Assembly: GCA_944470555.2 (NCBI GenBank)
Contig: OX104127.1
Location: forward strand, 31,139,661-31,203,660
Direction: 5' to 3'
Length of the DNA: 64,000 bases
Origin: Heterobilharzia americana
Lineage: Eukaryota; Platyhelminthes; Trematoda; Strigeidida; Schistosomatidae
The position numbers were made by a program, and so were the translations under genes. Numbering within the stretch: the stretch's first letter is position 1; each line of letters starts with the position of its first letter. The notes beneath the pieces are model-generated. The model searched no databases. It worked only from the letters and a program-made list of their open reading frames with translations, and was not told the origin of the DNA. Positions 1 to 12,912 of this stretch are shown piece by piece.

Positions 1-202
1 TTCAATGAAGACCAAGGGAGGAATGACGCTTGAACATGATGTTTATGAGTGCACAGTTCATATTTAACTAGCCTCATTGTGACAGACTAAGTTATATTGA
101 GCAGGCGTTGGCAAGCTACACGTATTATCTTTTTTGTAATATGATGAACCGCATGGAAAGCTTTATTAGCATCTATGTGAAACCCTGTGTTTACTGGGGG
201 TG

Positions 203-480
203 TTACAGGTAAATTTTCACCACTTCCAATTCACCTTTTCCGAACCAAGCTGGTAAATGCTCTTGTATCTGGAGACTTTTCTGCCTAGTCGTACCCCTTT
301 TGTAACTTGTTACACAGCAGGTGTTAAACTGATATATGCAGGGTGAAGAACTAACATTTATTGGGGTGTCCTCAAGCTTATGACTGAGCACTGGCCGATC
401 ACCGAAAGCCATGCAAGGCGGACCTCTATTCAATGTCTTATTGACTGCTCTAGCTAGTTATTATGATCGGATGTCACTTG
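203..480 (-). mobile_element. Penelope-like element relic, GIY-YIG endonuclease end
   Basis: The minus strand from 433 to 203 reads as a decayed C-terminal piece of a Penelope-like retroelement. The order is a short Ser-Ser-x-Cys-Ile-Tyr-Gln-Phe-Asn stretch, a Cys-Cys pair, a damaged Tyr-Ile-Gly-Arg-Thr motif (now YKRGTTR) and then EHLPAWFGKGE, which matches the usual GIY-YIG region layout in schistosome Penelope-like elements. The glycine-isoleucine-tyrosine core is broken and no reverse transcriptase is visible, so it is dead. Two other pieces of the same kind lie at 48440 and 52620. The family call comes from the motif pattern only. Confidence 0.6.
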
Positions 481-490
481 GACCGTCTTC

Positions 491-600
491 CTTGAAAGGT
501 AAAAGCAGAAACAAAGCCCTCTTCTCCGTTGTCATTATACTGGACCTAAACGAAAATTGATGACGACTGAGAAGAGGGCTTTTACCATCCAAGGAAAATT
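491..600. repeat. Long imperfect inverted repeat next to the Penelope relic
   Basis: The arms 513-535 and 560-582 (core AAAGCCCTCTTCTC and its complement) pair over about 23 bp with a 24-base loop. A weaker outer match between 491-507 and 584-600 extends the hairpin. It sits directly upstream of the Penelope-like piece on that element's strand, so it may belong to its untranslated or pseudo-LTR region. I did not find a convincing hammerhead core in it. Confidence 0.6.
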
Positions 601-3474
601 TTTTTAATCTACAATAGAATCAGCTGTATTTCTTTTATCACTAAGTTATCTTTCCACTAACAAAGACACTACTAACGAGTAATCTAGATTGACATTATAG
701 AAGATGAACAAAAGAAGTAAAGTATAGTTACATTTCTTTGGAAGATCTTTTCCTTTTGATATAATTTTGTAGCATTTTCACTTAAATCAGGATTAAAATT
801 CTTTCCCTAACTTTTTAAACTATTACTTTGAATGTTACTTATTTAAATGAGAAATTCAGTATACATGGAAATAAACTAAACCTTCACGATTGAACTATTC
901 TTTGATTTAAATGAAGAAACTCTTTTTCATAGAAAGTTTACAGTTGGTATTGAATTTAACGTTTTCAAACCAGTTGCTTACTACTTTTTTCATAATGTTA
1001 TCATTATTATTATCATCAGCGTGAAGTCAGGTTACTTGAATCAGAAACCACGACATAGAATGTCAGTTGCATGTGACTTAATAAATAGGTAGTGCTTGTT
1101 GGAGTAGTTTTAGAATGCTATGCTCACTCTTGTTTGTGCATTCAGTAGCAGATAACTAAGACTTTCCGAGAACATGAACACATGGAGCTTATGTTTGATG
1201 TCATGTGTAGCAGTTTCTCTTCTTTCAAAGCTTGAGTGTTGTGAATCAATGGCCTAGAGAATGATGCTCAAGAGTTGTAGGCAATGGCTGCTGAATTAAG
1301 TTTCCAGAAGGGAAGACATCATTCAAGAAAGAGGTGGGTACACTTGATTAACCAGTACCAAACAAGAAGAAACAAACTTTGTGGATCCCACTTCTAGCTA
1401 CTATTCAGCACTAGTTTCCAACATCCAGAGTTGTCTAAATTAAATAAATAATTATTGAAAGTTACTCGGCAAATTCAAAATGGTATTAATTTTGTCTGCT
1501 TATAAATGATTTCTGGGAAGCTGCAACCATACAACTGAATCTGTCCTTGACAGCTAAACGCAAGCCACTTAGTGTAGTATTCAAGAAGGTTACCAATGAT
1601 TCACTAGAGCTGCAGCTGATTTACCACCCATAAGTTTCTTTTCCATGCAAGTATATGAGTTTAAACGTTTTAACGAGAAACAGTGGGCCAAATTTTGTTT
1701 TAGATTCCGCTAATAGGCACTAAGCAGCGTGAAGTAGTGATTTAAGGTTTTCTTTGGATTTATCTCGCCCAACATAATCTCCATCTACTTAACATAGCTA
1801 CTTTACCCTAGACGTGTCCAAGTTGTTCCCATGTTTGCTGTGAGGATGGAAAGAAATGGTTTTATTCATTGGTTAGTCATTAATAACATATAATACTTCC
1901 GAATTACATATTATGTCACTGTCATAATAAAACTATCTCTGAAGTAAGGCAGATGCTAACTTCATAGGCGATATTTCATTGAAGAAAACGTAACACGAAA
2001 TCATCCTAAATACTACTAGGTGTTATAAACCAGTTTAAGTGAGTGATTATGCAATGCATTTGAACGTGGTGCCTGTAAAATGCTTGACCTTAACAGCCCA
2101 TATAAAAGGTTAGTTATCTTACCTTTTACCTACATTCTCCCATGGTTATCCTCCATGACCGTTGAATCCTTCTTCAGCCGTCTGTCAATCAACCAGTAAA
2201 TAAAACTTTTTATTATCATCTTCATTATGTGGAAATCATCTTTTTGTTCTAAGACAGACGTATATCACTTCATCATAAGTAAGCATACATGGCTTGAAAG
2301 GGCTATGGCAAAAAATAAAACAGAATAATGAGTTTACTTACAATAAGTCAGTAAATGAAAACTGGCAGACTGATATAAACAAATTATGGGTAATTGGTTG
2401 AATGTAACTACAAATTTTCGATTCCCAGATAAATCATGATTATAATCCCTAGGTTACTCACTGCTAGTAGTCAACTAGGTTATACTAATTAAGTTATACA
2501 TGAAATTGTTTCGCTTAAAAATCTTAACAATATTAGCGTAATATTGTGCTGTTTGTTTCATGTGAATATTAGAGTAATTTTTGTATTAGATAACGTGAAT
2601 GGTAGAAGTGATAATCTGATAAATTTAATTATGATTTCATAGCCAAAGGGATACTGAAAAGTTTGCTTGAATGCGTAGAGTTAAGAACCGACCGGCTCTA
2701 TTGTTATTTGAATTGTGTATGTTCACAGGCTTAAAACCTAATGAAATCTATTAACCAGCGGGTGGTTTATAACCTGTTGTCTGACTGCAAAACTCTGTTT
2801 GTTTATTAATCTTTTACTTAGTTTTTCGATTCCATACCAATCTACTGAATCATACACTATGAATCGCTACTCATTCAAGTTCTAATTATGAAAATTTACA
2901 GTAGTTGTTATTCATATTAGTTACACATTTCACTCTTTGATATGGCTGTGGTTAAGAAGATTTGCACTGATACTGGGTGATGATCAAGGTGAAACAAAAA
3001 CCTGGTCAGCAGTTTAGTCCAGTAGATCAGTCGGTAAAGAATTGGGCAAGAAACCCGGTGGTCGTTGGTTTGAATGTTAAAGCTACCTGAATCGTCATTT
3101 CACCTTCAATTATCAGCGAGTATGAATCAAAATAGTGACAAGTTCATGAACAGGGTAGTTAACGTAGTACATGTGTGAAGTATTTCATCTGAGATCCACA
3201 TTTTCTTTAGGCTTTGGTCATCATTTATCTCACGATTACAAAGCAGGTTAAATAGACTTGTTGAAGACAGTATTCATTACAAAATGACATAAAGAATTAA
3301 CTACAAGAAGTTTGTGCTAATATACTGATTTATTCTAATGTGAAGTCGTCTGTGTGAAGTAAAATATATGGCCTAGTAACAAATCTGTTCTCTATGAACT
3401 AGCTATTTGAATTATAGTTATCAGTATTCCTTGGGGAGAAAAAAGTCACTTCAATTACCAGAGTTTGAATCCAC
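601..3474. other. No gene seen
   Basis: This is AT-rich DNA with short, stop-rich frames only. Around 3015-3075 there is a weak tRNA-like piece with possible A and B box remnants, which could be an old SINE head. Nothing else can be supported. Confidence 0.5.
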
Positions 3475-3535
3475 TGATAACCTGGCAGCACTGGAGAGTA
3501 GTTTTGCCACGAGATGGTAATTTTCATCAATACGC
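3475..3535 (-). mobile_element. SINE family B relic
   Basis: On the minus strand the order GGGTGCGTATTG, then a GGCAAAAC block, then CCAGTGCTGCCAGGTT follows the centre of the family B SINE seen intact at 63241-63446. The hammerhead core itself is lost. It is an old fragment with no coding content. Confidence 0.45.
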
Positions 3536-4496
3536 ACCCATTACCACCACATATCATGGCAAGCGCGTAATTGTTTATCCTCTGGTTTCGAATCGTATTA
3601 TCCCATCTTTTCCCAGTTCTGTTAATTTATGATACAGTGCGATCGTCATTCAATTTCACCGCTGGACATCATCCTAACTCCTAAACTGACTGAACTCACA
3701 GATAACAGCCAGTAATTATAACTTCCAGAAATTCAACTGATAACAATCCACAAAGGAAATTACTTTAAAGTCAATAAACACCACTAAACTACTAAGTAAA
3801 TCATTGTCCTGTGCTGATTCACAACTTAGTTTGAGCTGGGTTACTTGAGGTTCTAACGAGAAATGAACTGTAAGGTTAACCATGTTAGCAATAACGCAGA
3901 TGATCATCTGCGATATATGATGAAAACTCCTCTGTGTTCCTAATCATCACAAGGATTTTAATTAAATGGCTAAATGGTAAGGTCTTTACCAAAGAACGCA
4001 TGATTTTCGGCTCCATTCCTAGCAGATTTGTTGGAATACGCTGCTGAAGAGTCTCAGATCTGAACGAAATATCTCTTCTTTGTTCCAAATCTTCCAATAA
4101 TTCTCCAAATGATATCAGTTTGTGATGAAAATTCATATGAGATCAATGTATCCCAACAAATCCATGAAGTCGATAAAAATGAGGTTGAAGGTAAATGTGG
4201 ATAGGTGTTCACTTTATCAATCTGTTCAACAATTACACTTGCTCCTACAAGTAAACATAAAATCTGTGTTGTTGTAGAATTATTAAAATCTATGTGCACA
4301 TTTACTCACTAATGTTCATGTTTATTGGTATAATTAGTCAGCAATTAAAGAAACTGTGTCTAACTGTTATAAACTTTTTGATTCAATCAACAAATTATTG
4401 TCTATAATAACAATTCTAATCAAAAGCAGCTAGGAGGAAGATAAACAAGTGAAATCATAATAATATTAGTCACTGCTAGTCATTACACTATCAGAC

Positions 4497-4520
4497 ATAT
4501 ATATATATATATATATATAT
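4497..4520. repeat. (AT)12 microsatellite
   Basis: A pure AT dinucleotide run. Confidence 0.95.
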
Positions 4521-5270
4521 TCCCTAAAACAGATAATTAAATGAAAACACATTTTTCTTCAGATATAAATAATTTCCATCAGTTACAGTTTATCGACACA
4601 AAAAGAAGACTATCACTTATGAATGAGAAACTATTCACTACTCAGTATGAAATTAATTTTCACATTATCCCTCACATTGAAGGAGGTGGGTGATTCATTT
4701 TACTTATCATGTTAACAAAGGAAAAAATACAATAATTTCTTTATAACAGAGTAAAACATGGAAATATTGGCTGGGCAACTATAAAACCAAAGTGTATTCT
4801 GTGGTTACTGGAACAATTGTCATTATTCTTGCGAGGATAACCACAGTGTATTCAACTGATAGATTAGGCGCCGAAATAAATAATTACTGCTGACCACTTC
4901 ACAGAATCAATATCTTGACGCTTAAATTACCCTCATACATGTGCTGATTGGCTAAAAAATAATCATAACAAATCTGACATTGCATATCCAAAGTACCAGA
5001 GTGATTGGCCTTTAAATCCAGTGAAAACTTTAAAAATTCATTTGAACAGTATACTTATAGGATAAAACTTTCAGCAAATTTATCCAAATTGCGCTCAGTT
5101 CACTGCCTTATTTCACCTTTTGTGACTGTCGGTTCATCCCAGGGAAAATGTGAATTGTTATACTGAATAGGTTATTAAAGTTATTTACGAACAATCACCA
5201 AAAGACAATTCAGAGAATGGAATTTCCTTTTCCACAAATAATCATCTGTGAACAGCTAAGCAATCAATAC

Positions 5271-6042
5271 AAGGTCATCAAAATAGGTCAACCAAGTTAC
5301 AAAGTGATAACGACTAAAGGCCAAACTCAAGGTCATCAAAAATTACCAATTCGACACACTGAAGAATCGATTGTGCAGAGCACTGAAGAAGACAATATTA
5401 TTCATCCAGCTTTGGATATTTTACTTAACCTGGCAACTGATTCGAGGGTGTATAGAGGATAAACTACCACTTTCATACATCTCCACATCCACTCATCAGT
5501 TCACCTGTTCTCCTTGAGCTAGTTTCATACGTCACACAAAGTATGTACCATCTAAACGCATCTCCAAACAGTGTACTCCATGCGTGTCCAAGGAAGAGTG
5601 TAGAGTTATCAACAACCACATTCTTAACCATTCCATTAACTCTGGTCACTCTACTACACAAGACCCCCTTTCAAAATCATTCACAAAGTGAAATCAAACA
5701 TTTGGGAGGAGTGAACATTTGCCACCAAAATACACAAGAGGCCTTGACAATCCGGTGGTTCCAGCCTGATTTTTGAGTTCAAAAGTGATAAACTGGATCT
5801 CAAATTTTACCTTGGTTGTGATCTCCCTGAGGTAATCTATTCATTTCTTTGTTCACTGTTTAGTTGTTATAATCCTGTAAGGAATTTTTGATGACTTTGA
5901 ATTGGGCTTCTTGCTATTATCATCTTGTGATCTTGTTGAGCATTTATGATGATTTCGTATTGACCTACTACTAGTTATTGATTGGTATATATTCTGTTGT
6001 AACTATGATTGCAATTGTATAGCTTTTGAAAATGATTCGTCA
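5271..6042 (+). mobile_element. Foldback-type non-autonomous element, copy 1
   Basis: About 770 bp that recur almost base for base in reverse orientation at 18736-19506. The two ends of the unit are imperfect inverted repeats of each other: the left end contains GTCATCAAAAATT after a run resembling AGGTCAACCAAGTTACAAAGTG, and the right end carries the complementary pattern around 5885-5960. Short open frames inside are the same in both copies only because the DNA is the same, and none resembles a transposase. I read it as a MITE or foldback DNA element. The left end of this copy looks shorter than that of copy 2. An origin as a duplicated host segment cannot be excluded. Confidence 0.55.
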
Positions 6043-6049
6043 GGAAGAA

Positions 6050-6704
6050 AACTTTTTGTTGACTTTTGTTGACTTTCATCACCAAATTATGATTCTTTTC
6101 TTTTTTATTACATATGCCACTACTGTCTATGTTGGAAATCTTTTGCGGATGTTTGTTTCCTGAAAACTCATCTCTGTTTGACTTTTACTCTTGTAATCAA
6201 TGCCACTACATAATCTATTCCTAAACGAATTTGATCACGTCCCAAATAACTAAGTGACGTCTGTTGTCACTTATGCAGTTTCGCACCAATAAGAGGACAT
6301 CAGGTGCATTATCGATACAAGCAAATTCTGCTGATAGTTGGCGGTAAGCATGAAACTTCAGTTGACAAATTCTAGTCGACTGATTCCTAATTCCCAGCAC
6401 CAGTATACAATACTCCATAGTTTTGTAACAAATTACGAACCTGATCTATCCACTTTGGCATACTGTATCAGCTGGATTGATATTACTTCAGTTTGAACAC
6501 TTCGAGAGTAATTAGTTTGTTTCGGCCCTCGTATTTTAACATTTATTCCTATAAAACTTCATTTCAGACATCCATGAACGTTATTAGCGAATCTTCAACC
6601 TAAAACGTTGGATGTTAATCTTTCAAATCTTGAGTTTATTAGCTATTACTTAAATTGAAAAGGTGTATTACTTATAAAGCAATCAGCTTATACCTGTTAT
6701 GCGA
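6050..6704. other. No gene seen
   Basis: Unassigned AT-rich DNA. A 65-codon minus-strand frame at 6221-6418 has no recognisable motif or splice context. Confidence 0.45.
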
Positions 6705-6890
6705 TAAGTAGCTCCCGTGACTCTGTATCCCACCGAGTAACGCTACGGTGTGTGAATCTATGGGTTCTGGGTCCAAGTCTTAAAGAGAACGAAAGATTAC
6801 GTTCTAACAGGTAGGCAGGCGCAGCTGACTGATGAGTCTCAGATAGGATAAATCGCACGTGCTAGTTTTCATCACTGGTCGCCTTTCATC
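6705..6890 (+). mobile_element. SINE family A relic with broken hammerhead
   Basis: A tRNA-like head (a GTGACTCTGTATC region, with GGGTTCTGGGTCC as B box remnant) is followed by GGCAGGCGCAG and a ribozyme-like core CTGATGAG with a stem II resembling TCTCAGATAGGA. The conserved GAAA has become TAAA, so cleavage is not expected. Confidence 0.55.
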
Positions 6891-8370
6891 ACTAGATGTA
6901 CCCATAAACGTTTAGGGGAATGCACCGAATACTGTCATGTTGTATTACTTGGCAGACTAACCACGCAATCATGATAGGATATATGAGTATCTATGAATAC
7001 TGAAGAACGAAAAAACCTGACTACTGACACTCTAAAAATCAACTATGCATTCATTCAATTGCCGTTTGCATAACTCATGAGTGGAAACCTAACAATACCG
7101 AAAGAAAAAGTTACACAACATACTAAAATATATTAACAAGATTTTATAAGGTGTAGGCAACCTAACTAGTATTGTTAAAATCAATTACTTGCTAACAAAT
7201 ATATGATGAAATGTACGTCGATAAAAAGTTCGACAGTTGACATTTTGTTGAAAAGTTCATGACTTTATAATAGTATGTATGATTTCCGGATCGTTTATCG
7301 AAGTTACTTAGTGCACAATCTTGTATTGGAGCCATACTAAGGAATTAGGCGAAAAATTGCAAAATTGATATGGCAATAGTTGCTAGATTTGTGTAGAAAT
7401 GTATTCTTCCTTTGACACCGATTTCCAGAAGTCATATAACACCTATGTATCTTTTATCAAAAACTCTTCAATCGGATTTCGTATGTTAGGTATTAAGTTC
7501 ATTTGGCCAGTGAATATTCATTTGAATTGTTCGTTTCTAAGATGAAAGAAAACCTCAGTGTTCGTAATTTCTCCAAGATTACTGGCTATGCTTTATAGCT
7601 ATTTAAATAAATAACCTTATACTTAAAATGTTCATGAATAGAGAGATAGAGAAAAAACACCGAGATGAATTGAAATATATGCTAGTGAGGTAAAGTCAAT
7701 TCAAATCCTGATGAATAAGACACGTCAGTGTTTAAGTCTGTTATGAAAGACTTCATAATTCTATGCAAGAAACTAAGAACAACTTGAATCAATCTTAACC
7801 ATGTTAAGTTATGCGAAAGTGTGGCAATATTGTAGTTTATAAATTCAAGACTAGGCAGAAATATTTCTTATTGTTGTGACCAGTTCTATACTTCTGTTAA
7901 TATACACCCAAACGACAGACAGGTCGGTAATAAGTTGAAATTTCTGTCGCATAGTCAAACCAGAACATTATTCAAATAAATGGTTATGATTTCAAAAAAC
8001 TAAACAATGGTTACTTGTTCACTTTCTTTCAAAAATTCTTCCACATTACTGTGACTAATTACCAGGAATTACCAAAAATCTACTGAAACCACTGAAATCA
8101 CCCTCAAAATACACTTACTCTTTTTTCTCTTCCACCAAGTGATGACATTTGGGAATGTTTTACAAGTTTTTAGCTTGTCTTTCCCTGAAAAAAGTCAAGA
8201 TAAATTGTCAACAAGTAATGTTGGAATCCAAGCCTAAGCAAATTTCATTATTACAAGACTATAAATTACTTATTTAACGTCAAATTATCGCGATATAAGC
8301 AAAAGGAAGTTACTGTTGATTCCTACTTTCTATGTAACAGAAGTGTGTTTCATGGTTGACTTTATGGTTA
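6891..8370. other. No gene seen
   Basis: AT-rich DNA without coding frames or repeats that I can name. Confidence 0.45.
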
Positions 8371-8530
8371 GCAATGAAATCTAAGACACGTTTCGTACTA
8401 TCTGTCACCCGTTAGCCGGTATACCTGCACTCTTGTAAGTGGTGGTGTTCCCCCTGATACATGAACTCATTATCCATCGCATTAAATGCCATAAACATTG
8501 TCCGATAGGCAGCTAAAGCACGAGATAAAG
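8371..8530 (-). mobile_element. SINE family A relic, minus member of an inverted pair
   Basis: Read on the minus strand it gives a degraded tRNA-like head, GCAGGTATACC, then CTAACGGG in place of CTGACGAG, a stem II remnant and an intact GAAAC, ending in GTCTTAGATT. The core changes make the ribozyme inactive. A plus-strand copy starts just to the right, so the two heads face each other. Confidence 0.55.
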
Positions 8531-8639
8531 CTATTGTGTAATAGCTTTCATTTATTATTTATTAGTACTTGTATTTTCTCACTGTTATATTAGATCGAAT
8601 CTCTCGTCGTCTTTACAAGAGGTAGTCCTCATACTTTAG

Positions 8640-8885
8640 TGCCCTACTGAATAAAGCTTTGCGTTTGGTGCAATAGGCAACACATTCGAGCCTCAATGTG
8701 AACACCGTCACTCACTGGGGTGCTGGTGAATCCACCTAATGAATCTCAAGTAGAACAAACCATACGTCCTGGATTTCACGACTAGCCGCTATGTACACTA
8801 CAAGAACAGGCAGCATCGAGACATCCCTAGTGAGGTGCGTCTGTGGACAGCAGTGGAACAATTCGATCTAGTATAACAACGTAAA
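8640..8885 (+). mobile_element. SINE family A relic with tail, plus member of an inverted pair
   Basis: The order is a tRNA-like head (ATTCGAGCC as B box), an ACTCACTGGGGTGC block, the ribozyme remnant ending CGTCCTGGATTTCAC, then the family tail (GCATCGAGACATCC to CAATTCGATCTAGTATAACAA). The CTGACGAG part has decayed to ATGAATC and GAAA to CAAA. The tail defines the 3' end of the family A unit. Confidence 0.55.
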
Positions 8886-8889
8886 ACTA

Positions 8890-10194
8890 CAAATGTCAAT
8901 TAAAAGTCTTATATTTTATTAAGTAATTTCGTCTACATCTGTGTTCATTCGTTAACAGATTAGTTAGTTAGCAAAACTTTTAAATTTCCACAGACGTTAA
9001 AATGTGAGTTAACTTAATCACAACCGTAAAACTAAAGCTGAAAAGAATAACAGAGCAAGTTTGAAATTTTCGCATGAATTAACAAAACGCCACCAATATA
9101 TATTATCACCATATAAAAAAAGTAATAAAACCTTGTACTCTTAATGTTTTATTACATCAATTATGTGTTTTGAATGTCAACTGTTGACCTTAATTTAACG
9201 ATGAACAAAAGGTAAAACGTTTTCAGGTAACTTTTGAGACCTACACTATTAGGAATTTTAAACCACCTTTATATATTCAAAAAACAATTTCTTATCACAA
9301 TAAATCTCCATTGATGAATTCAACTGTGAAACCAAGTCCGATGTACTACTGTTTTCGCTCTATTAATTTTCATTGTTATTTGGCATTTCATTTGACCTTC
9401 AAACTTGACCTCTTTTCATAATGTCACCCCTTATCTTTATGAATTTTCTCTATATAAGTAACAGTATTCTACAAAAATAAAAAGTATTTCTCATATTTTG
9501 ATTACTACCTTAGTTCATTGAAACCAGTAAAGTGATCTATGTAAGGCACATTGAGCAGAACGTCTGTTCTTTGAGACAGTACGCTTTCACTAATTTAAAG
9601 TAAATTGTGGCAAAGTGTAAGAGCTTGTATTTCAGTGAATGTTAACCATGATAGTTGAAATGATGTTTACTCCAACATGTGGTAGTTTCTTATCAATTGG
9701 AGATATCAACTTCTTATCTCGTAGTAGAGTGTAAATATTTTCAGACATTTACTAAACCTTATGATATCAATATTTAACCGTTTGTTATGCGTCCATGAGA
9801 AAATATCAAAGCTCAGAAAACATTAAACCACCGTCATCCTCATCCTTAGCTACGAATCTCTTCCAGCATTTTAAAAGTAAGACATTTGGGTTTAAAAAAG
9901 ATTGGTCTGTTTGTAGTGTGCCAACTTCGTATGTCAAGCAGAATTAGGTAATTTAATGCTCAGTTGCATTGACAACAAGATTGTTGTTTTCGAAATTAAA
10001 GGAAGGAAATGTTTTCAGCCAAATAAATAACTTTTGAAATGAAATGTCACCATAAAAAAATATTACTCTATGAGCTTGTAGTTCAAGAACAAGTTTTCTT
10101 ACCTTTATGGTACGACGAAAAAATATATGAAAATACAAGAGATTGCTCCCGGGTAACTAGCTGTTCATTAAAGATAAAAGTCACCATTATTTTT
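8890..10194. other. No gene seen
   Basis: AT-rich DNA. Overlapping short frames near 9953-10236 are on both strands and show no motif. Confidence 0.45.
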
Positions 10195-10690
10195 TCATCG
10201 ACTGAGATGGCTAGGAAATGTGCTACGTATACCTAACCACCCCCTGCTTTGACGTACAACCTTGGTCAAAGTAAGTTCAGACTGGTCATAGTTTCGAGTT
10301 GGCCAGTCTAAAACATGGCATCAATGCATGAGGTCTTTGACTGTTCGTTTGAGCCTTGTTGGGTGATGAAGACTTGGAGATCGGGGTCAGCGGAACAAGG
10401 AAAGTTAGTGCTTGGAGACTATGAGTGATATGACTCACAACCGATATCAACGGCGCAAATGCATACACACACCATCCCCATCTTAACAGCGATACTTAGT
10501 CTCACTATCTCACTAGTCATCCTTCTCTTTCACCATCTTCTACTTCCTTTGACCGACGTTGTTTTCCTTCTTCATCTTCCATTTTGTCGCCTTGTTACTT
10601 GATGTGCTGATATAGGGTGTGGGAACTTGAATCGTTACGTAGTAACGCCTGATCGTATGCTGAATTTGATGATGATTTTTATTTCAGGAT
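10195..10690 (+). pseudogene. RTE-2 family retrotransposon, C-terminal tail fragment
   Basis: The plus strand encodes a broken tail typical of RTE-like reverse transcriptases: RLRWLGNVLRIPNHP at the start, then QSKTWHQCMRSLTVRLS after a frameshift, followed by a 3' untranslated region ending near GATGATGATT. Stops and frame changes interrupt it. The same tail recurs at 13310-13960 (minus), about 37500-38160 (plus) and 54700-55225 (minus). It is a different family from the element at 21172, whose C-terminus has another sequence. 5' truncation is the usual fate of such insertions. Confidence 0.65.
10425..10603. repeat. Arm 1 of a 180-bp inverted repeat pair
   Basis: This stretch, including GCATACACACACCATCCCC, matches 13405-13585 in reverse orientation with few visible changes. 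Both belong to the 3' part of the RTE-2 family, so the pair is explained by two opposite insertions. Confidence 0.8.
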
Positions 10691-12571
10691 TTAGGATTAC
10701 AGATAGCTGTACAGTCGAATGATTTCTAATGAAGCAGCCGACTGACTAAATGTCAATCAAAACTTCGTTACAGGTATCGCTTTCGTCTTCACAATTCTGT
10801 CATAACTGACATGGTTTTGACTGGTAGTGGGATCCCTAATGCGCTTTTCGTGCTATTTAACTAGATATACCTCCCTCTCAGTAAGTGGTATTTCCATTGA
10901 GATTCGAATTGTGTACGCATCACTTCAAATGTCAAAGCAAAATTAACTAGGTCACTGAAGTATAGAAGAAGTGAGCTAATCAGAAACAATAACGTTAAGT
11001 AATGGAACAGGCATTTTAGTGACTTGACTTTTTAACAAAAGAATAAATTTATCCTATTTAACTTATAGTTTGACTTTTTGTAATCCATTTAGCTACTCTC
11101 TGTGATTATATCTTCCGTCGAACTGCATTACATTTTGTGTTTAGGTACATAATAAATGCTAATCTGCCGATCATTATGATTCACCGTTTTGACACAGTCA
11201 TTTATCAAACTTAATAGCCATTTATTTCGATAATGAGATATCACACTTGTAATCCCGCTTTTTAATGTATTTTCCTTTCAAATTCAAAAGCTCACTAGTA
11301 GATGGTTTATCTCTCATATATCTGTCTGTACATGAACTGGAAATTATATGAGTAGATCGATAAAACGCCTGTCAGCACAAATTGAACCAGGAGACTGCTT
11401 TTTACTGGTCGGTATACTCACCGCTACACCGACCTCTTGTACATATAATACACTTCAAGTCACTGACAATACAGTTGATCCATAACAAGTAATATGAAAG
11501 TGGGGTTGCTTTTTAAAAAAATGATTGGGGTAATTTAATAAGCAACCCCTTACGATTATCCAGAATGATAGCCTAGTGAATATTGCTTTGGTGTTTGAAG
11601 TGATGTATATTAGGTTTATGTCTCCAAGGAAACAGCACAACTAACTAACAGGAAGATATATCCTACTGATGACTCCTAAACAAAACGAAACGCCAATTCT
11701 AACTTCTATTGTTAGTCATAAATCATCATTAGTATCAAGTTGAAATTGTCTATAATACTCATGTATTCATATGAATGCACACATATCACTATTGGCCAGT
11801 AAACCATTGAGTAATGGGAAGCTAAATGTTTTGATGCTTAAAGGGGTCTAAACATTACTAAGCAAATTCATTTTATTAAAACACTAACAATGTCTAATTT
11901 CAACTTCTTTTCTACTCGAGTAAAAATATTATTCAAACAAGATTCTTATATAGATACATATGTAGTATATACTTCCCCAAGTTCACTTGGTATTCAGTAC
12001 TTGCTGAGAGTGGCCTGAGATTTTATAAAAATGAAAATCCAATCATAAAAGATATAGTCTCTTATTGTGATTCAGGTCTTTTGCATAAGAGTGCAATACA
12101 GTCATTTTATTTGCTTCCATTTATTTATTTAACTATGAAATTATTTATACAATTCTGATTTTGTGTGTGATAATTTATAGTTTAATTGACTGACGTTTGA
12201 CATTTTTCTGAGAGTAAACTATTATGCATTTTCTGTATCCCACTTTCATTTATTATATACAGATAGGAGTAAATGATAGCTCTGGAAATCACAATAAGAT
12301 AACTTGATAAAAATTTTCTGTGAACATGTTTCCATCCTATAAAGTGATAGTTAAAATGTACTACTTTTTTCCCTTAACTAGTAGTTTACTTTTACCATGC
12401 TTATCTCACGTCACGTTTCATTAAAGTGATTAATTAACCGTAAGAATGATATCTAAAACAGTCTATTAACTTCTCTAGCTAGGTGTTGTGACAGACAGTC
12501 ACATACAGTGCCCCCCCCTCCGCCCTGGATCGGATTCACGGAAACATGGGCTTCTTCTTTGTCATCAAGTG
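10691..12571. other. No gene seen, possible tRNA-like relic
   Basis: Mostly unassigned DNA. On the minus strand at about 11366-11440 there is a tRNA-like sequence with GTGTAGCGGTGAGTAT as A box region and CTGGTTCAATTTG as B box region, but the arms do not pair well enough to call a tRNA gene. It is probably an old SINE head. Confidence 0.4.
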
Positions 12572-12912
12572 TCATTTAGGACCACTGTAAGTGATGTTAG
12601 CTTTGATGAACGTATCATGGATACACAGTGGTTCTTTTTCCATACACTTCTTGGAATGAATCAATCTTACTCTACATACCAAGCAGCTGGTTATATTACG
12701 CGTAAACTTGATCTGCACAAAGCTGAGGAAACGTGTATACTGTGCCCTTCCTATATGTGTATTTCTCAGTAGAGAGCCATCTTTGCTTATCATTAACACA
12801 TCGCGAAAATGTATCGAATCATTGGTTTCATTTCCATATGTGAAATGAACTGACTGATGGGCGCTGTAGAAGTGGCCCGAAATAGAACTAATGCGTAGAC
12901 ACTTTTCACAGA
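12572..12912 (-). CDS. Probable terminal exon of a secreted or extracellular protein
   Basis: On the minus strand a splice acceptor (ACTTTTTTAG) ends at 12913 and is followed by an open frame of about 113 codons to a TGA at 12572-12574. The frame enters with two bases, so the previous exon must end in phase 1. The product has six or so cysteines (such as LVCRVRL, KKCMEK and PLCIHD) and three N-glycosylation sequons (NETN, NDSI and a final NITY), and looks like an extracellular domain. Its composition is more protein-like than the overlapping plus-strand frame. I do not recognise the family. A possible upstream exon with a signal-like hydrophobic run lies at 16434-16715. Confidence 0.4.

Noticed and set aside
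5543..5776. 77-codon frame identical to one at 19000-19233
   Set aside because: The identity is explained by the duplicated foldback-like unit. Frames of similar length are open on the other strand too, and no protein motif is present.
12488..12772. 94-codon plus-strand frame
   Set aside because: It overlaps the minus-strand frame at 12572-12912, which has a splice acceptor and a more protein-like Cys pattern; the plus frame has neither.
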